Positions 1-11,202 of a stretch of DNA of 64,000 bases are shown here, piece after piece (the first letter of the stretch is position 1; every line of letters starts with the position of its first letter). The notes beneath the pieces were generated by a model. It saw only the letters and a list, made by a program, of their open reading frames with translations. It was not told where the DNA came from and searched no databases. The DNA comes from Conchocele bisecta (lineage: Eukaryota; Mollusca; Bivalvia; Lucinida; Thyasiridae). Location of the stretch: assembly GCA_029237695.1 (NCBI GenBank), contig CM055268.1, positions 50,362,418 through 50,426,417 on the forward strand, read 5' to 3'. The position numbers and the translations under genes were made by a program.

Positions 1-59
1 TAAAGTAAGCATTACAAAGACCCTCAGAGAAGTGCAGGCTTAAAACACGAAAAAGGTCA

Positions 60-720
60 AGGTAGAAGAAACTTTTTGACATAAAAAAATATCTCCGTGT
101 TTCCACAACCATGTGACGATCAAAAAGGTCAAGGTCGTGTTATTGGCGGCATCAGTGTATTCCAAATGCTTACATGTATCAAGTGTCCAAATATTAAAGC
201 AATCCATCAAGTAATATTAATATTATATGATGAAGAAATTTTAACAAACTCTTTGACGCAAAAAATGGCTAAGAGTTTCTGCACAAAAGGTCAAGGTGAT
301 GTTAATAGGGGCACGAGTGTGTTCCAAATAGTCACATGTACCAAGTGTCCAAATATTAAAGCAATCTGTGAGTAATATTAAAGTTATATCATGATGAACA
401 AACTTTTTGACGCAAAAACAATTGCCAAGTCTTTGCGCAAAAATTTCAAGGTAAAAAAGGTGAAAGTCAAGTCAATGGGGGCATGAGTGTGTTCCAAATA
501 CTGACATATATCAATTCTCCAAATATTAAAACACATCCGTCAAATAATATTAAAGTAATACCATGATGACGAAGCTTTAACAGACTTTTTGACACAAACA
601 AAATCGCTAAGTGTTTCCGCAAAAATGTGATGGTAAGAAATGTCAAGGTCATTTTAATGGCGGCATGAGTGTGTTCCAAATGCTCACATGTATCAAGTGT
701 CCAAATATTGAAGCAATCTC
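60..720. repeat. Degenerate tandem repeat, about four units of 163-182 bp
   Basis: The phrase GTGTTCCAAATnnTCACATG followed by AAGTGTCCAAATATTAAAGC recurs near 156, 319, 489 and 671. Each copy is preceded by CTTTTTGAC-CAAAAA and AAGGTCAAGGT blocks. Spacing grows from about 163 to 182 bp, so this is an old, drifting tandem array. Short open frames across it come from the repeat and are not genes. Confidence 0.75.
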
Positions 721-779
721 AAATAATGACAACGACGCGGACGACAACGGAAAAATATAGTCGCGACTTCTGCTAAACA

Positions 780-1180
780 TCTTTAACTGAACAAATGGTC
801 ATTTATTTGTTTGTTTATTGGTGTTTAACGGCCTATCAACAGCTAAGGTCATGTAAGGCAGGGCAAACAGGTTCGATCCCGTTTTAACCTGCTGCATTGG
901 GGGGAAAATCCCAAAATCAGAACGGAATATTTACATCGAGATACAACATATTCAGCCCTGAAATTAGAATAGCCTGACCTGGTGCCAGGTCCATACCGCA
1001 CCAAGGTCACTTGGCCCCTTCCCCTATTTAAAAGTATTACCGGTAGGATTACTCTTATAAGGGGTATAACCAGATTCAACTGTCACATACAAAATGCCAA
1101 AGACGTATGCGAGGGCCAAACCAGGTCTCCAGTCGGGATTCCGGTAAGGATGAACCCTGATCGTTAAATTACCCATCGCA
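780..1180. repeat. Possible interspersed repeat (GTGTTTAACGGCC type)
   Basis: The stretch opens with TTTGTTTATTGGTGTTTAACG and continues with AAGGTCATGTAAGGC. This is reminiscent of a dispersed repeat seen in mollusc genomes, but that link is from memory only. GGTTCGATCCCG at about 870 resembles a polymerase III box B, without a convincing box A. No other copy lies in this window. Confidence 0.3.
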
Positions 1181-1934
1181 TGCTCCCACCTGCCACCCAC
1201 TCAAATGGTCATGAATAGTTGTCCGGAACGTTTTCATATTTTGCCAGAAACATGCCAAAAGTTCTACGTACCTTATATTCTTCGAGTCTTCAAACGACAA
1301 TGTACTTGAAACGTGTTCCACTCTAGATTAATCATTAGTCTATTTGTCATCCACAAAGACATACTGCAAATAATTTCAGGATGTTCAGTCCTTTGATATA
1401 GATAGTGGGAAGGAAACATTAGGGAACAATTGATGTTTTATTGCTAAAAATAAAACTGTTTGTTGAATATTTGAGTGATGAAACTAGACAACTATCGGAT
1501 TGTTAAAGGGAATTCTCACTCTGTTACTTAGTTTTCAATATTTCTTATCACCAGCATTAGGATGACAGACATTTGAATAGCATGTTGTCCATTGTTCATA
1601 CATCAACAGCAATTAAAATAGTCACACGGAAATACAATCAAGCGCAGGATGTGGATTCAAAGCTGAAGGTTGAAACAACCATTGTTGTTCACAACTTGAA
1701 ATATTCTGCATCAAATGTTCACCCATGACATCAACCTGTGTTTGCAGTGGGTAAACTTTCATTTTCACACAACATAGATACAGGTCAGCATTCATTTCAG
1801 TCGTATACGTAGATCCAAAATTGCAGCGAGTATGCAGGCTGACCAGTTTCTATGCTCGGCGTGACAAAAAATAATTGTTCATAGAACATGGATGCCCCAC
1901 ATATCGCTTTGATAGAAAACAAGGCAAAATTCTA
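1181..1934. other. Intergenic, nothing recognised
   Basis: AT-rich sequence with no coding frame of note, no strong inverted repeat and no match to the repeat families found elsewhere in the window. Confidence 0.5.
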
Positions 1935-2200
1935 AGACCAAAAGGGGGAGACAAATCATGACCGATTGTCAAAGCAAAAATAGAAATTCAAGTTGTGCAT
2001 CTACACACCGTAAAGAAGCTACATACCAAGCATAAGGCCACCAGCTATTACGGTGTAGATGTTTTACAAGTTACAAGGCAAAATGATGAAATTGTAAGTA
2101 AAAAAAAAGGGGGAGATAATCCATGACCCGGGGGTCAAATCAAAAATCAAAATAAACTGTGTGCATTTACCCATCATAATGAAGCTACATACCAAGTTTC
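1935..2200. repeat. Two tandem copies of a GGGGGAGA..CATGAC repeat
   Basis: Two units (about 1940-2036 and 2108-2205) share AAAGGGGGAGAnAA, TCATGACC or CCATGACCC, GTCAAA, TGTGCATnTAC and GAAGCTACATACCAAG. The second runs into an L-type sequence. Confidence 0.6.
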
Positions 2201-2300
2201 AGATCCTGATCAGACTGTGTGGATACCAAGGCTGATCTGTATCTACACTCGTCACAAAACCCACAAGCCCCATTTCTCCAGTCTCGCCCACATGTTCATT
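2196..2300 (+). repeat. Dispersed repeat L, copy 1
   Basis: AGATCCTGATCAGACTGTG, then GGCTGATCTG, then CATTTCTCCAGTC matches the sequences at 12289-12453, 57566-57718 and 58183-58340. The GATC-AGACTG core is itself an imperfect inverted repeat. Confidence 0.55.
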
Positions 2301-2536
2301 CTATAGCCCACCCATGCGACCCCTGGTTAAGGTGATGTCAAGGCCAAGGTATTTAGCTATACCTGCTTGAAGCTTTATATATGTATTTTTCATCATCCAT
2401 ATTTACATTCTATAGCCCACACAGACGGTCCCTGTGAAGGACAAATTTGTATTTGTGACGGGTATATCCATATAATTTGCATTTGTGACAGGTGAAAACT
2501 TAACGTTGGGGCAAATGTCCTATAATTTCTGTTTCC

Positions 2537-2759
2537 TTAACTCTTTGCATGTTAGCGGCGAAAATATCCGCCAAACAAATTGGGAGTATATGTTTTATTT
2601 CTCTCTGTAAATATGTCTTGTCCTCAGGACTCCATTCTAATGAACTTCCAAGACATTCATGATATTTACAGGGAGAAATACAAGAAAATATGATGAATTT
2701 TTGTCCGCTAGTTTTTAACTATTTATAGCCCACAAGTTTCCCAGCATGAAAAGAGTTAA
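2537..2759. mobile_element. TTAA-flanked MITE, family U
   Basis: The element is bounded by TTAA on both sides, followed inwards by CTCTTTGCATG and its inverted form CATGAAAAGAG. An internal inverted pair, ATTTCTCTCTGTAAATAT and ATATTTACAGGGAGAAAT, gives a foldback structure. A TTAA target with a CYCTTT end is typical of piggyBac-like elements (family knowledge). There is no coding capacity, so this would be a non-autonomous copy. Confidence 0.65.
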
Positions 2760-2984
2760 TGGGATATTTATATTGTACACCACATACATTGCTCTGATGG
2801 TCCTCTATCATGCTGTGATAAATCCACAATCATATAATCCTCAAAGTTAAGATATAAAATTCTAAAAGGAAGTCGTCGGGGACATCTGTGCGCCGACAGG
2901 CCACATTTCTAGTTTTATTTTCCTGGAGACGATGAGGAATTGCTAATACTTGTAATAAATACAGTAACATAATTTTGGTGTATA

Positions 2985-3260
2985 TATTACAACACCACAG
3001 GGGCCGCACGAGTGGGACACAGAATGATTATATGAATGATGCCCAATAAGCATACAAACTTTGACGCAAACTTCTAAGTCATTTGACCTTGACATAGGGG
3101 CACATGGGCCGCATGAGTGGGACACAGAATGAATATATGGATGATGACCAATAAGCATACAAAGTTTCAAGCAAATCCGGCCGACTTACGGTCACAGAGA
3201 CAGTATAGTTATTTGAAAACGTTAACACAAATTTTGACAAATTTAACGCAAACTTCTAAG
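2985..3260. repeat. Two tandem copies of a GGGCCGCAnGAGTGGGAC repeat
   Basis: Units at about 2999-3062 and 3106-3170 share GGGCCGCAnGAGTGGGAC, ACAGAATGA and CCAATAAGCATACAAA. The linker ACGCAAACTTCTAAGTCATT recurs near 3246. Confidence 0.65.
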
Positions 3261-3358
3261 TCATTTGACCTTTTATTGTTGGTATAAAGTTTCTATCAGT
3301 TTATAGCTATTTTGATAAAAATTCTAAAATTGTGAAGAAAAAAAAATAATACAAAAAT

Positions 3359-3455
3359 ATATTCTCAGTCGAGGTTTGAACCTCCTACCGTTTCGGGAAA
3401 AGGGAGTTTGATGATAATAGTCCGCGACTAACGTCACGCCTACTGGGAAATTCAC
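3359..3455 (-). repeat. tRNA-like sequence, possible SINE head
   Basis: On the minus strand GGAGGTTCAAACCTCGAC fits a polymerase III box B (GGTTCAAACC). A weaker box-A-like TGACGTTAGTCGCGG lies about 55 bases upstream. An A/T-rich tail follows. Acceptor-stem pairing was not convincing, so I read it as a tRNA-derived repeat and not a working tRNA. Confidence 0.35.
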
Positions 3456-3584
3456 GAGGCCAATACCGGTACACAAGTCTTGTGATGCAAAATTTTGAAT
3501 GTAACTATAATGTTTTCCTCATGTCCATTCTACCCTGGACTCTCCGACTAACCTTGAATTTGTTGTTTGGGACTTCGACTTGAC

Positions 3585-3857
3585 TCACAACCAACCAGTC
3601 TTGACGTAGTTGTCTTCCTTGACGAACCGGTGACTGGATAAATACACACCCAGGTCGCTACACGTGTAGTTTGGGCAAGGTAGGGATCTCTGTAAAGGGA
3701 CAGGACACAGTGCAGCAAGAACACAGGTGAACTTACCAAACAGTGATATGATGTGCACTCCGTACAGTCGGCATGATATATGACCTTCATGGGACACCCA
3801 ACTACCTGTGCTATTGACATTCGGTACACCTTGGCAAAGTAGTGCCGATGTGTATTC
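3585..3857 (-). CDS. Candidate two-exon 3' end of an unrecognised cysteine-rich protein
   Basis: Not recognised. On the minus strand a pyrimidine-rich acceptor ending CCCCGTAG at 3858-3861 is followed by an open exon (3857-3737). It ends exactly before GTAAGT (donor 3736-3731). A 47-base intron ends TTTACAG (3690), and a second exon (3689-3585) stops at TGA. Both junctions are phase 0 and the two exons read through in one frame. The roughly 74 residues contain two cysteine clusters (one around CTECTSYHC, then PCPNYTC), suggesting a secreted or extracellular segment. Cautions: 47 bases is short for an intron, the 5' exons are not identified, and a foldback repeat lies just upstream at 3905-3993. 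Confidence 0.33.
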   Translation of the reverse strand, partial: EYTSALLCQGVPNVNSTGSWVSHEGHISCRLYGVHIISLFGKFTCVLAALCPVPLQRSLPCPNYTCSDLGVYLSSHRFVKEDNYVKTGWL

Positions 3858-3904
3858 CTACGGGGAGCAGACAACTTGTCAGTAGCGTTAACCCATGAAC
3901 ATTA

Positions 3905-3993
3905 CAGAAAATTCCACAGGAAAATGCCACTTTACAAGAGTAAGCCATGATGGCTTACACTTGTAAAGTGGCATTTTCCTGTGGAATTTCCTG
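3905..3993. repeat. Near-perfect inverted repeat, about 43-bp arms
   Basis: The left arm CAGAAAATTCCACAGGAAAA and following bases are repeated in inverted order up to TTTTCCTGTGGAATTTCCTG, with only a few bases at the apex around 3949. It would fold into one long hairpin. Confidence 0.8.
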
Positions 3994-4195
3994 TATATCA
4001 AGACAGTCATGAAGTCACGACTACCTGTTGCCTATAAGCGGAAAATCTGCAGCTACACAGTTGAAAGTTGTAAGGTTGACATGACAGGGTTAAAACTTAA
4101 TCTCATAGTGTGGCTTAACATAAATACTTTGAATATACAAGTACTTCAAATATGTTTGTGTTCTACTTGACTAAAACAGTATAATATTACACTTA

Positions 4196-4290
4196 GCGTA
4201 GATAATCTCAGCTATACAAATGACTTACTATTTCATCTGTCTTATATTATCTGTATCTTTATCATTTTATAGCTGATATCCAGCCATTAT
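4196..4290 (+). repeat. Dispersed repeat shared with 53023-53125
   Basis: GATAATCTCAGCTA, TACTATTTCATCTGTCTT, ATCTGTATCT and GGCCATTATAAAATAT (here CAGCCATTATAAAATAT) occur in the same order and orientation at 53023-53125, inside an intron of the receptor gene. Confidence 0.65.
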
Positions 4291-4296
4291 AAAATA

Positions 4297-4504
4297 TCAA
4301 AAACAAAGAACGCTTCAAACGCACATTTGGAAAGACTACTCAGTCATAATGCAGTGTAACAAAATGTAATTAGAGTTATGTACACAGAACTAGAACAAAA
4401 TTAGTTCCGAGTACATACTTGTAATTACCTTTTGTTACATTGCATTACATAAGAGTTATGACCGACTATTCTTCCCAAATGTTCATTTGAAGCATTCTTT
4501 GTTT
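4297..4504. mobile_element. Foldback MITE, about 95-bp arms
   Basis: AACAAAGAACGCTTCAAACG at the left is mirrored by TTGAAGCATTCTTTGTT at the right. Inner blocks CATTTGG, GTCATAATGCA and GTAACAAAATGTAATTA pair likewise. There is no coding content. Confidence 0.7.
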
Positions 4505-5375
4505 ACGTTCTACTTCGTGGAGAGTGACCTAATAATTTTGCTAATACATGTACACACTTTATTAGGTAAATTTATGGTAAAATATTTGTTTCATATTGTA
4601 GAATTGTCTCTCAATAACAATATAGCGAAGTATGAATGTCAACGCCCTGCAGGATTCTTCTACAGGGATCCTCTAGATTATCGGACAAAAATGGCAGTTT
4701 TTTAACAATATTTTTCTTAAATAGCAGCTACAGGCATAAACTTTTCACAGAACAATAGTCGGTTCTTGCTTTCTCAACGGATGTAAACTATTTAGCAAAA
4801 TGTGCCATCTTTCTCACTTATATTTGGGTCAGATCATCAGTCTTAAGATTGTCCCAAAAGTAACATCGACAATCAGTTATCCCGACAAACATATACTCGT
4901 CTTATAACTTGTATTATCAACATGAAATCATACTTTTATCGCCTGTAAACCAGTGTAAACAGCGTCGAGTAGTTCTGCAGAAAAAACAATCACCATTCGC
5001 TTCTTGGAAAACAACGTATTTATAGAATTTATTGTATTTATAGAACAATTACTCTAAAATGACATAATGATGGGCGCGCTCGATTCCAAGCCACCCCCCC
5101 CTCCCCGCAGCGAGACTTTCGACGTTGTAAACAAAATTGTGGACAGAGTTGAGTAATATTTTCAGCAAATCTTACTAAAATGTTTACCTTGTCAATATAG
5201 TCTTCACACTGTCATGGAAACAGCAAGCACCTGCGTGACTTAGATGTATTTGTTGCAAATTCTGATCAATTGAATGACTTAATTAACAGGTATTTTCATA
5301 AGTCCGATAAACTGATTGTCCGGACAACTTGTATGACCCCTGTATATATTAGTGCGCGAAGTGTAAATGCTATTA
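4505..5375. other. Intergenic, nothing recognised
   Basis: AT-rich sequence without a convincing exon. A short C-rich run (CCACCCCCCCCTCCCC, about 5092-5107) is the only notable local feature. Confidence 0.5.
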
Positions 5376-5727
5376 CAGTCGAACCTCCCCGAACGGCCAC
5401 CTCTCTACAACAGCCACCTCTCTGTAACAGCCGCTATTTTATATCCCAAATGGATGATTTTATCTATATCTAACCCTTACACTGCTGAGCATGAACATTG
5501 TCGTTTGATGTTGATTTTGCATTCTTTCTCAATAAAAACATTTTTTGACAGTATTTTAGAATCTAAAATGCTGTCAAAACATGTTTTTATTGAGAATTAT
5601 TGAAGAAAATAAATAAACATCAGACGATAAAATTGTATTCAGCATTAACCTCTCTACAACAGCCACCTCTCTATAACAGCCAATTTTGCCTCTTCCCATG
5701 GGTGGCTGTTGTAGAGAGGTTGCACTG
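5376..5727. mobile_element. TA-flanked MITE, family T copy 1, with E inside
   Basis: It starts CAGTCGAACCTC after TA and ends GAGAGGTTGCACTG before TA. This fits Tc1/mariner-pogo ends with a TA target duplication (family knowledge). Inside the terminal AACAGCCACCTCTC blocks lies an E-type foldback (AACCCTTACACTGCTGA to ATTCAGCATTA). The same arrangement in opposite orientation is at 33424-33793. Confidence 0.75.
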
Positions 5728-5811
5728 TACGCACATTTTTAATGTGTAGCGTGGTGTAACGATATAGTGCAACACGTTGCCTATAAAGCGGAAAACATGC
5801 AGCTATCCCCA

Positions 5812-6212
5812 CAGGCCCGTACGCAGAGGGGGTGCGACGGGTGCGTACGCACCCCCCTTAACCCGTTCCAACACCACAGGCTGTATAGTGGTATTGGCAA
5901 AAAGTGTAGATCCAGATGAGATGGCTCGTGACGAGCAGTCTCATCAGGATCTGCACTTTTTGTAAGTAATTTCATAATTTTGAGAACAAAAACACCTCTG
6001 GCCTGGTCTGAAAATGGACTGGTCTGAAAATCATTTTGTGATGATTGGAATGGGTTGCAAAATGAACATACCAAAATCCATTCCAGTTATTTAGGGGTGA
6101 AATGGTTAATCTGACGAGGTCTGTCCGTGAATGTGCAAAAAAACAATGCTTAGTTAGCCCTTCGCGCCGTCCATAACGCAACCCCCTAAATTAATTCCTG
6201 CGTACGGGCCTG
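5812..6212 (-). mobile_element. Composite element N copy 1 (contains M)
   Basis: The ends are CAGGCCCGTACGCAG and CTGCGTACGGGCCTG. The middle is an M element bounded by TTAA (5858-6108). The copy at 18181-18607 has the same outer ends and the same M element at the same place. Confidence 0.7.
5858..6108 (-). mobile_element. TTAA-flanked MITE, family M copy 1
   Basis: TTAA is present at both ends. In reverse orientation it reads TTAACCATTTCACCCC at the start and AACGGGTTAA at the end. The inner GATGAGACnGCTCG-CGAGCC hairpin is the hallmark shared with 10442-10688 and 18318-18557. Confidence 0.7.
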
Positions 6213-6486
6213 CCCCATCCCACTCAATTCTTACCAATTAAACTTCATATACCTGCAATACAAACTTCTTCATGTTACCTTCAACACGGTCAATCGCCAA
6301 GTGATTTACCAACGGATTAAAATGCACACCTCAAGGACAATAAGCTGAGCTCGCACGACCTCGCACGTGACATTTACTCACGGCGCAAACAAATGAACTC
6401 TACCTGGTAAAATACCCTCAGGTACACACATACTCCACATGTGGAAAAGGTGAAGCAACACCATGGCTTATCAAACCAGCATAGAC

Positions 6487-6680
6487 GCAGATCTCCAGTT
6501 AAGGTGCGTAATTTGACCAACTTGAGGTGAAATTTTGTTATTTCTTCATCAAAAATGGCAAGTTGTGAGTCCTTTAGAATCGTCTCATTGAGACGATTCT
6601 AAAGCACTCCCAACTTGCCATTTTTGATGGAGAAATAAGAAATTTACCTCCAAATTACGCACCTTAACTGGAGCTCTGAT
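6487..6680. mobile_element. Foldback element, about 90-bp arms
   Basis: Outer arms CTCCAGTTAAGGTGCGTAAT and ATTACGCACCTTAACTGGAG pair. Inner arms include AAAATGGCAAGTTG and CAACTTGCCATTTT. The apex is GAATCGTCTC-ATT-GAGACGATTC, a motif seen at the tips of other unrelated hairpins here. Confidence 0.8.
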
Positions 6681-6986
6681 AGACGTTGACCAATACCATC
6701 CTATCAATTTGTGTATGCCTGCTACGGTCAACAATGTTTGCCATATTTTCTCAAGGTATCATCAGTCTACAAGAAATGGGGCTTACAACATTCGCATTCA
6801 GTCAGTGATATTCAATTTTAACTACAATGGAGTAATGTAGACCCAGATCAGTCTGTGCATTCGCTCAGTCTGATCAAGGTCTGCATCATTGGCAATTCAA
6901 CACGTCTGCATATGAATTAACTCTCAGTGTATGTCCTAATCAGATTGCGTGGATGTGCTAATCCGGGGCTACCCTTACCCCGGAGC

Positions 6987-7189
6987 TTAACTCGTACATT
7001 GCTGAATTTTATTGTTGTCTGCTGTTGATTATTTTTTTTTCCATTAGCTCATCAAAAACATGGTTTTACAGCACATTAGAATCATTTACAATGGAAAAGA
7101 TTATAAGGGGCTGTCAAACCATGCTTTTCTTGAGAAAGACGACACATACAAAACAACAGCAGACGACAATTTTCGTTTCTAAGGGTTAA
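6987..7189. mobile_element. TTAA-flanked foldback MITE, family E copy 1
   Basis: Flanked by TTAA (6987-6990 and 7186-7189). The right end reads TCTAAGGGTTAA. TTGTCTGCTGTT and AACAGCAGACGAC form inner arms around CATCAAAAACATGGTTTTAC. The same body sits inside both T elements. Confidence 0.6.
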
Positions 7190-8225
7190 TATAATCCTAC
7201 TTCTCAAAGATCACGACATTGTAATATATGGTAGTGAGCACATACGAAAACGTCATGCAACCCGATAAACTTTATTTATTTTACAACGATTACGAACAAG
7301 CGCGAGAGCACTTATGGCATCGTTGTATGTACAAGCCATCGTACAGTTTCACCACTTCGTGCGTTTGACACATACAACAAATAATATGACAGTAAACCAA
7401 ACACAATTTGGTGCAATACATAATAGGCAGATATGACAACGGCAAGCTATAAAACATATTCCAGCAAACTATGCACAAGACGAGATATCTGAGCATTTCT
7501 CCCATCAATCTCAATATAAATGTTGATGTGTAAACTTTTCAATCTGATGCACAGCCTAGTTTAGTGTATACGTTACCCATAGGTAAAGCCATATATACTC
7601 GGATAATAGGTGAGTAGACACTAGGGACAAGACACTCAGGTACTGCTTACATGTCACTGGATTTGATAGCTAATAACAGAGTACAGTAGTGGGTATATAT
7701 GGTATGTGTTGTGTGGTTTGCCAGGTAAAAGTGATACACTGTGCGATTTTCTGTGTATGCTGCTATTTATAATGGTGGTTCATATTGTTAAAAACACAGG
7801 CACAAACCTGTCCAGAAAACTGACATATTTTACAGTTTGGTGTAATATAATTGATAGGAGTGTCTACATGTGATTAGCTACATTATGGCATATGTTCTAC
7901 TTCACATTTTGAGTTGTTTGTCAAACGACAGAACATATGAAACTGGCTGATGGCTAAACACACAAAGGTTGCCGACTTGGCCACTCCATGTGCCGTATAG
8001 GATACAGTACCGAGGCAGCATTCACATATATGTTATACACATTTACAATGCAATTATCTTTGAATCAAACGATGATCAGGTATATACATGTAACGGGTCC
8101 TTAAACAAATGATTTCGTTGGCAGAGTTGGAGGCGAGGGTTACACAGGGTACGCCCGTTGTGATATCGGTTGTCTATGTCACTTATTCTATAGAGCCATA
8201 TGCAGATACATTATCATGTTATTAT
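7190..8225. other. Intergenic, nothing recognised
   Basis: No supported exon, tRNA or MITE. A phrase near 8050-8105 (TTTGAATCAAACGATGATCAGG, then GGGTCCTTAAA) recurs inverted at 51771-51848. Confidence 0.45.
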
Positions 8226-8434
8226 CACAGGTGGAAGACTCGGACCTATGACACCAAAAAAATGCCTATTAAAAAATATCCCATTACCCCACCCACTTGG
8301 TCTCGTACATTACCATCTTCTATGAAACAGAAGATGGTAATGTACGAGACCAAGTGGGTGGGGTAATGGGATTTTTTTAATAGGCAATTTTTTGGTGTTA
8401 TATGTCCGAGTCTTCCACCTGTGGTTATTATGTG
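8226..8434. mobile_element. Foldback element, family I, about 95-bp arms
   Basis: CACAGGTGGAAGACTCGGAC is mirrored by GTCCGAGTCTTCCACCTGTG. The arms run almost perfectly to an apex near 8327 and include CCATTACCCCACCCACTTGG. A half copy (8449-8528) follows directly. Confidence 0.85.
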
Positions 8435-8448
8435 AAACCAGCGTAGAA

Positions 8449-8528
8449 CACAGGTGGAAGATTCGCACCTATGACACACACAAATGTCCATTAAAAATCC
8501 ATTACCCCACCCTTTTGGTCTGGTTCAG
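8449..8528 (+). repeat. Half copy of foldback I
   Basis: ACACAGGTGGAAGATTCGCA to CCATTACCCCACCCTTTTGG repeats one arm of the neighbouring foldback with about 15% differences. It has no partner arm, so it is a truncated second copy. Confidence 0.7.
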
Positions 8529-9825
8529 TACTATGTTCTACATACTCTTTGACGGATATTAAATATTAAAAAGGTGGTACTCATTGATATCAGAATGGTA
8601 ACCACCGCAATCTTGGAATTCAAAATAGCCACCATGAGAAACATTAATTTTACGATATGTTGTATTTGAAGCAAATTGGAGACATAATTCGTAAGCAATC
8701 CATCTTTGAAAGATTAAACAATTGTACATGTTGACTTATAATGATACCAACACCTAATTAACGATATTATTTTCAAGATGGCCGCCCGGAATATAGATAC
8801 ATTAGATAATTATATTAAACGCATACGGCGTGTACTCCTAGAAGTGTTATACACTAATATCTGAGTACTCCATTATCAATTATCGTCACATTACTCACAG
8901 GCGATAGTCTGAACTTTACGGTGGCAATTCATGGCGGCCATTTTTCAAAAAGGCTGCCATCAAAAACTGTGTTTACCCATATATCGATCATCATGCGTTT
9001 AATTTTACGTTTGAATGTATTGCCTATATCCATTTTTATGGGACCAATGAACAGTATAAGCACACTAATACTAATATTGGATAATTTGATCGAGGAAACT
9101 ATCTTCAAAAGCAAAATGACCGCCAGGAAAATGTTTTTGTCCATACTGCAGTATCCTGTACATGCAGGCTTCATTATTGGGGCAATTACCGATGGTATCT
9201 GTGTTGACAAATGTGATCATGTAGAACATAAATAATAATATAAAATGACTACGACAACATAGCCATGTGAACTTTCAAAATGGATGACAGGATAAAAACC
9301 ACATCGTCCATGTTTCAGCATTTACAAAATATGTGTATATAGATTTACACAAACCTACATTAAATACTAAATATTCTGGGATACAAGGTACATAAACATG
9401 ATGAAGGTAAATGAACAACAGGAAGGTAACCCGTTGTTTCATGTACTTATGTTAGTGGACACCATCGATGTTAAACATGTATACATTCAAATACCATGAA
9501 GCACCCACCGTGCAGCCTACTTCCCGAATTTATGACTAAATTGGAATTCAGCTAACAGACCCTTGAGGTGAAATATTGTTACATGCACCAGGTCAATACC
9601 ATGTGTAGTTATTGTTATTAAATGGACTTTAGTCTTGCATACATTACTTTATCTAACGTCGCTATAATGTGCTGTGTGGCTGAAGTGTTGATGATATACG
9701 GTACGAGAACATACAGTTTTGAAAGTCCCGATCGACCTTACTATACATGAACACTTAAAACACTTGGGTGGCAAATCATCCAACCTGCAACTGAATTCCT
9801 AATGACCTCGGATCGCAATTTGTTA
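8529..9825. other. AT-rich region with recurring ATGGCGGCC motifs
   Basis: The motif occurs as AAGATGGCCGCCC (about 8777), CATGGCGGCCATTTT (8930), AAAATGACCGCC (9113) and decayed forms near 8624 and 9277, spaced roughly 150-190 bp. Open frames here (8921-9235) lack protein-like features. I see no gene. Confidence 0.45.
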
Positions 9826-10134
9826 AATAGAGAATAGTAGGTTAGTGCCGTGAATGGGTAAACATATCTGGCAAGGCTCAGGAAACGGGATGGGCGAGGC
9901 TCTACCGAGCACATCCCGTTTCCGTGCCGCGCCAGATATTTTTTTCCCATTCACGGCACTAACCTACTATTCTATTTATCCCGTCAACACCTACAAATGG
10001 CTGTAAAATGCAAAACAATAACCACAGCCACCGCACATATTCATACGCAGTGACTAGGTCGTATTGACAGGATATCAAAAATGTTTCACGGCACCGTGTT
10101 TCACGGCACATACGCACTGTGTTGACGGGATGAA
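9826..10134 (+). mobile_element. Bipartite element D copy 1 (hairpin plus tail)
   Basis: A hairpin of about 65-bp arms (ATAGAGAATAGTAGGTTAG to CTAACCTACTATTCTA) is followed by a tail of about 160 bp. The tail is bounded by TTTATCCCGTCAACAC and GTGTTGACGGGAT. It carries GTTTCACGGCAC twice, three bases apart; the same word lies in the hairpin stem as GTGCCGTGAA. A long minus-strand frame across it is incidental. Confidence 0.8.
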
Positions 10135-10441
10135 TGTAGATATATGAGATAGACTTACTGGGTGCCATTACAAACACATGCACCACATAATTTCCCGCAA
10201 TTCCATGTCTACATAAGACCCAGTTTCTCCTGATTCGAAATGGTAGGCAACTGGACTGGAGACCCAAGATACATAGTTTTATTCCATCATTGCTGATACT
10301 GTCATTATTTGCGTTTGTATCGACCATGATGATGACACAGTTGAAATAGTTCATTACGTTCACATGACAACTACATATAGGGGATTGAAATGCTATGTCT
10401 GTCGAGTGTCGAACTAGACTCATATCGCTGATACAACTTTG

Positions 10442-10688
10442 TTAACCCTTTCACCCCTAAGTAACTGGAATGGATTTTGATATGTTAATTTTGCAACCAA
10501 TCCAATTGTCACAAAATAGTTTTCAGACTAGTCCATTTATGAAAAGGGTATATTTTTTTTCTCAAAAATATATAAATTACTTTCAAAAAGTGCAGATCCT
10601 GATGAGTCGGCTAGCTACGAGCATCCTCATCTGAATCTGCACTGTTTGCATAAACCGCTATAGCGGGCTTTCGGGTTCAAAAGGTTAA
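10442..10688 (+). mobile_element. TTAA-flanked MITE, family M copy 2
   Basis: TTAACCCTTTCACCCC at the left and CAAAAGGTTAA at the right, with the shared internal GTGCAGATCCTGATGAG and CATCTGAATCTGCAC inverted pair. Not embedded in N here, so M is an independent element. Confidence 0.75.
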
Positions 10689-11123
10689 GCAAGTGAGACA
10701 GATGGAGAATAACATTGGTTTCGGTGTCATTATACACTAAATCCATGGATACCCATGCAAATATACCATGTGCATACAATTACCCTACATGGTTGTGTTG
10801 GGAATCGGCATTGAACATTACATTCGATAAATCGGACTCCTTCGCCGATCGATTAACGATTAAATTCGTGATTAATTTATTACGATGGTTGGCCTTGTTT
10901 ACACCATTTGCATATAATGTAATTTCCAACATTTGATTTGTGTGAAACGTTATATATGGCATAAAAGCCTTATGTAGAACAGGACTCTAGATAAGAAATT
11001 ATATAATTGAGTATTGTCACTCCATCATTTCTGAAGCAATTGGGTATTTCAAAATTTTAATTTGGTAAAATAAAATCGCCCTACACATCAACAGACAGCA
11101 ATTATTGAATAGTTTGCTTTGAA
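10689..11123. other. Intergenic, nothing recognised
   Basis: No exon, strong hairpin or family repeat seen. Confidence 0.45.
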
Positions 11124-11202
11124 ATGAAAACATGTCCTTTGTATTTCATTAGAATTGTCTCCTTGGAGACAATTCTAATGAAATACCAACATGTTTTTTC
11201 AT
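11124..11202. repeat. Inverted repeat with GTCTC-type apex
   Basis: ATGAAAACATGT and ACATGTTTTTTCAT pair, with ATTAGAATTGTCTC-CTTG-GAGACAATTCTAAT at the tip. Confidence 0.75.

Noticed and set aside
5777..6181. Protein-like strings such as ADPDETARHEPSH
   Set aside because: They come from the hairpin of MITE M and recur wherever M inserts; not a conserved protein.
9959..10423. 154-codon minus-strand frame
   Set aside because: Half of it is the tail of element D, and no domain is visible.
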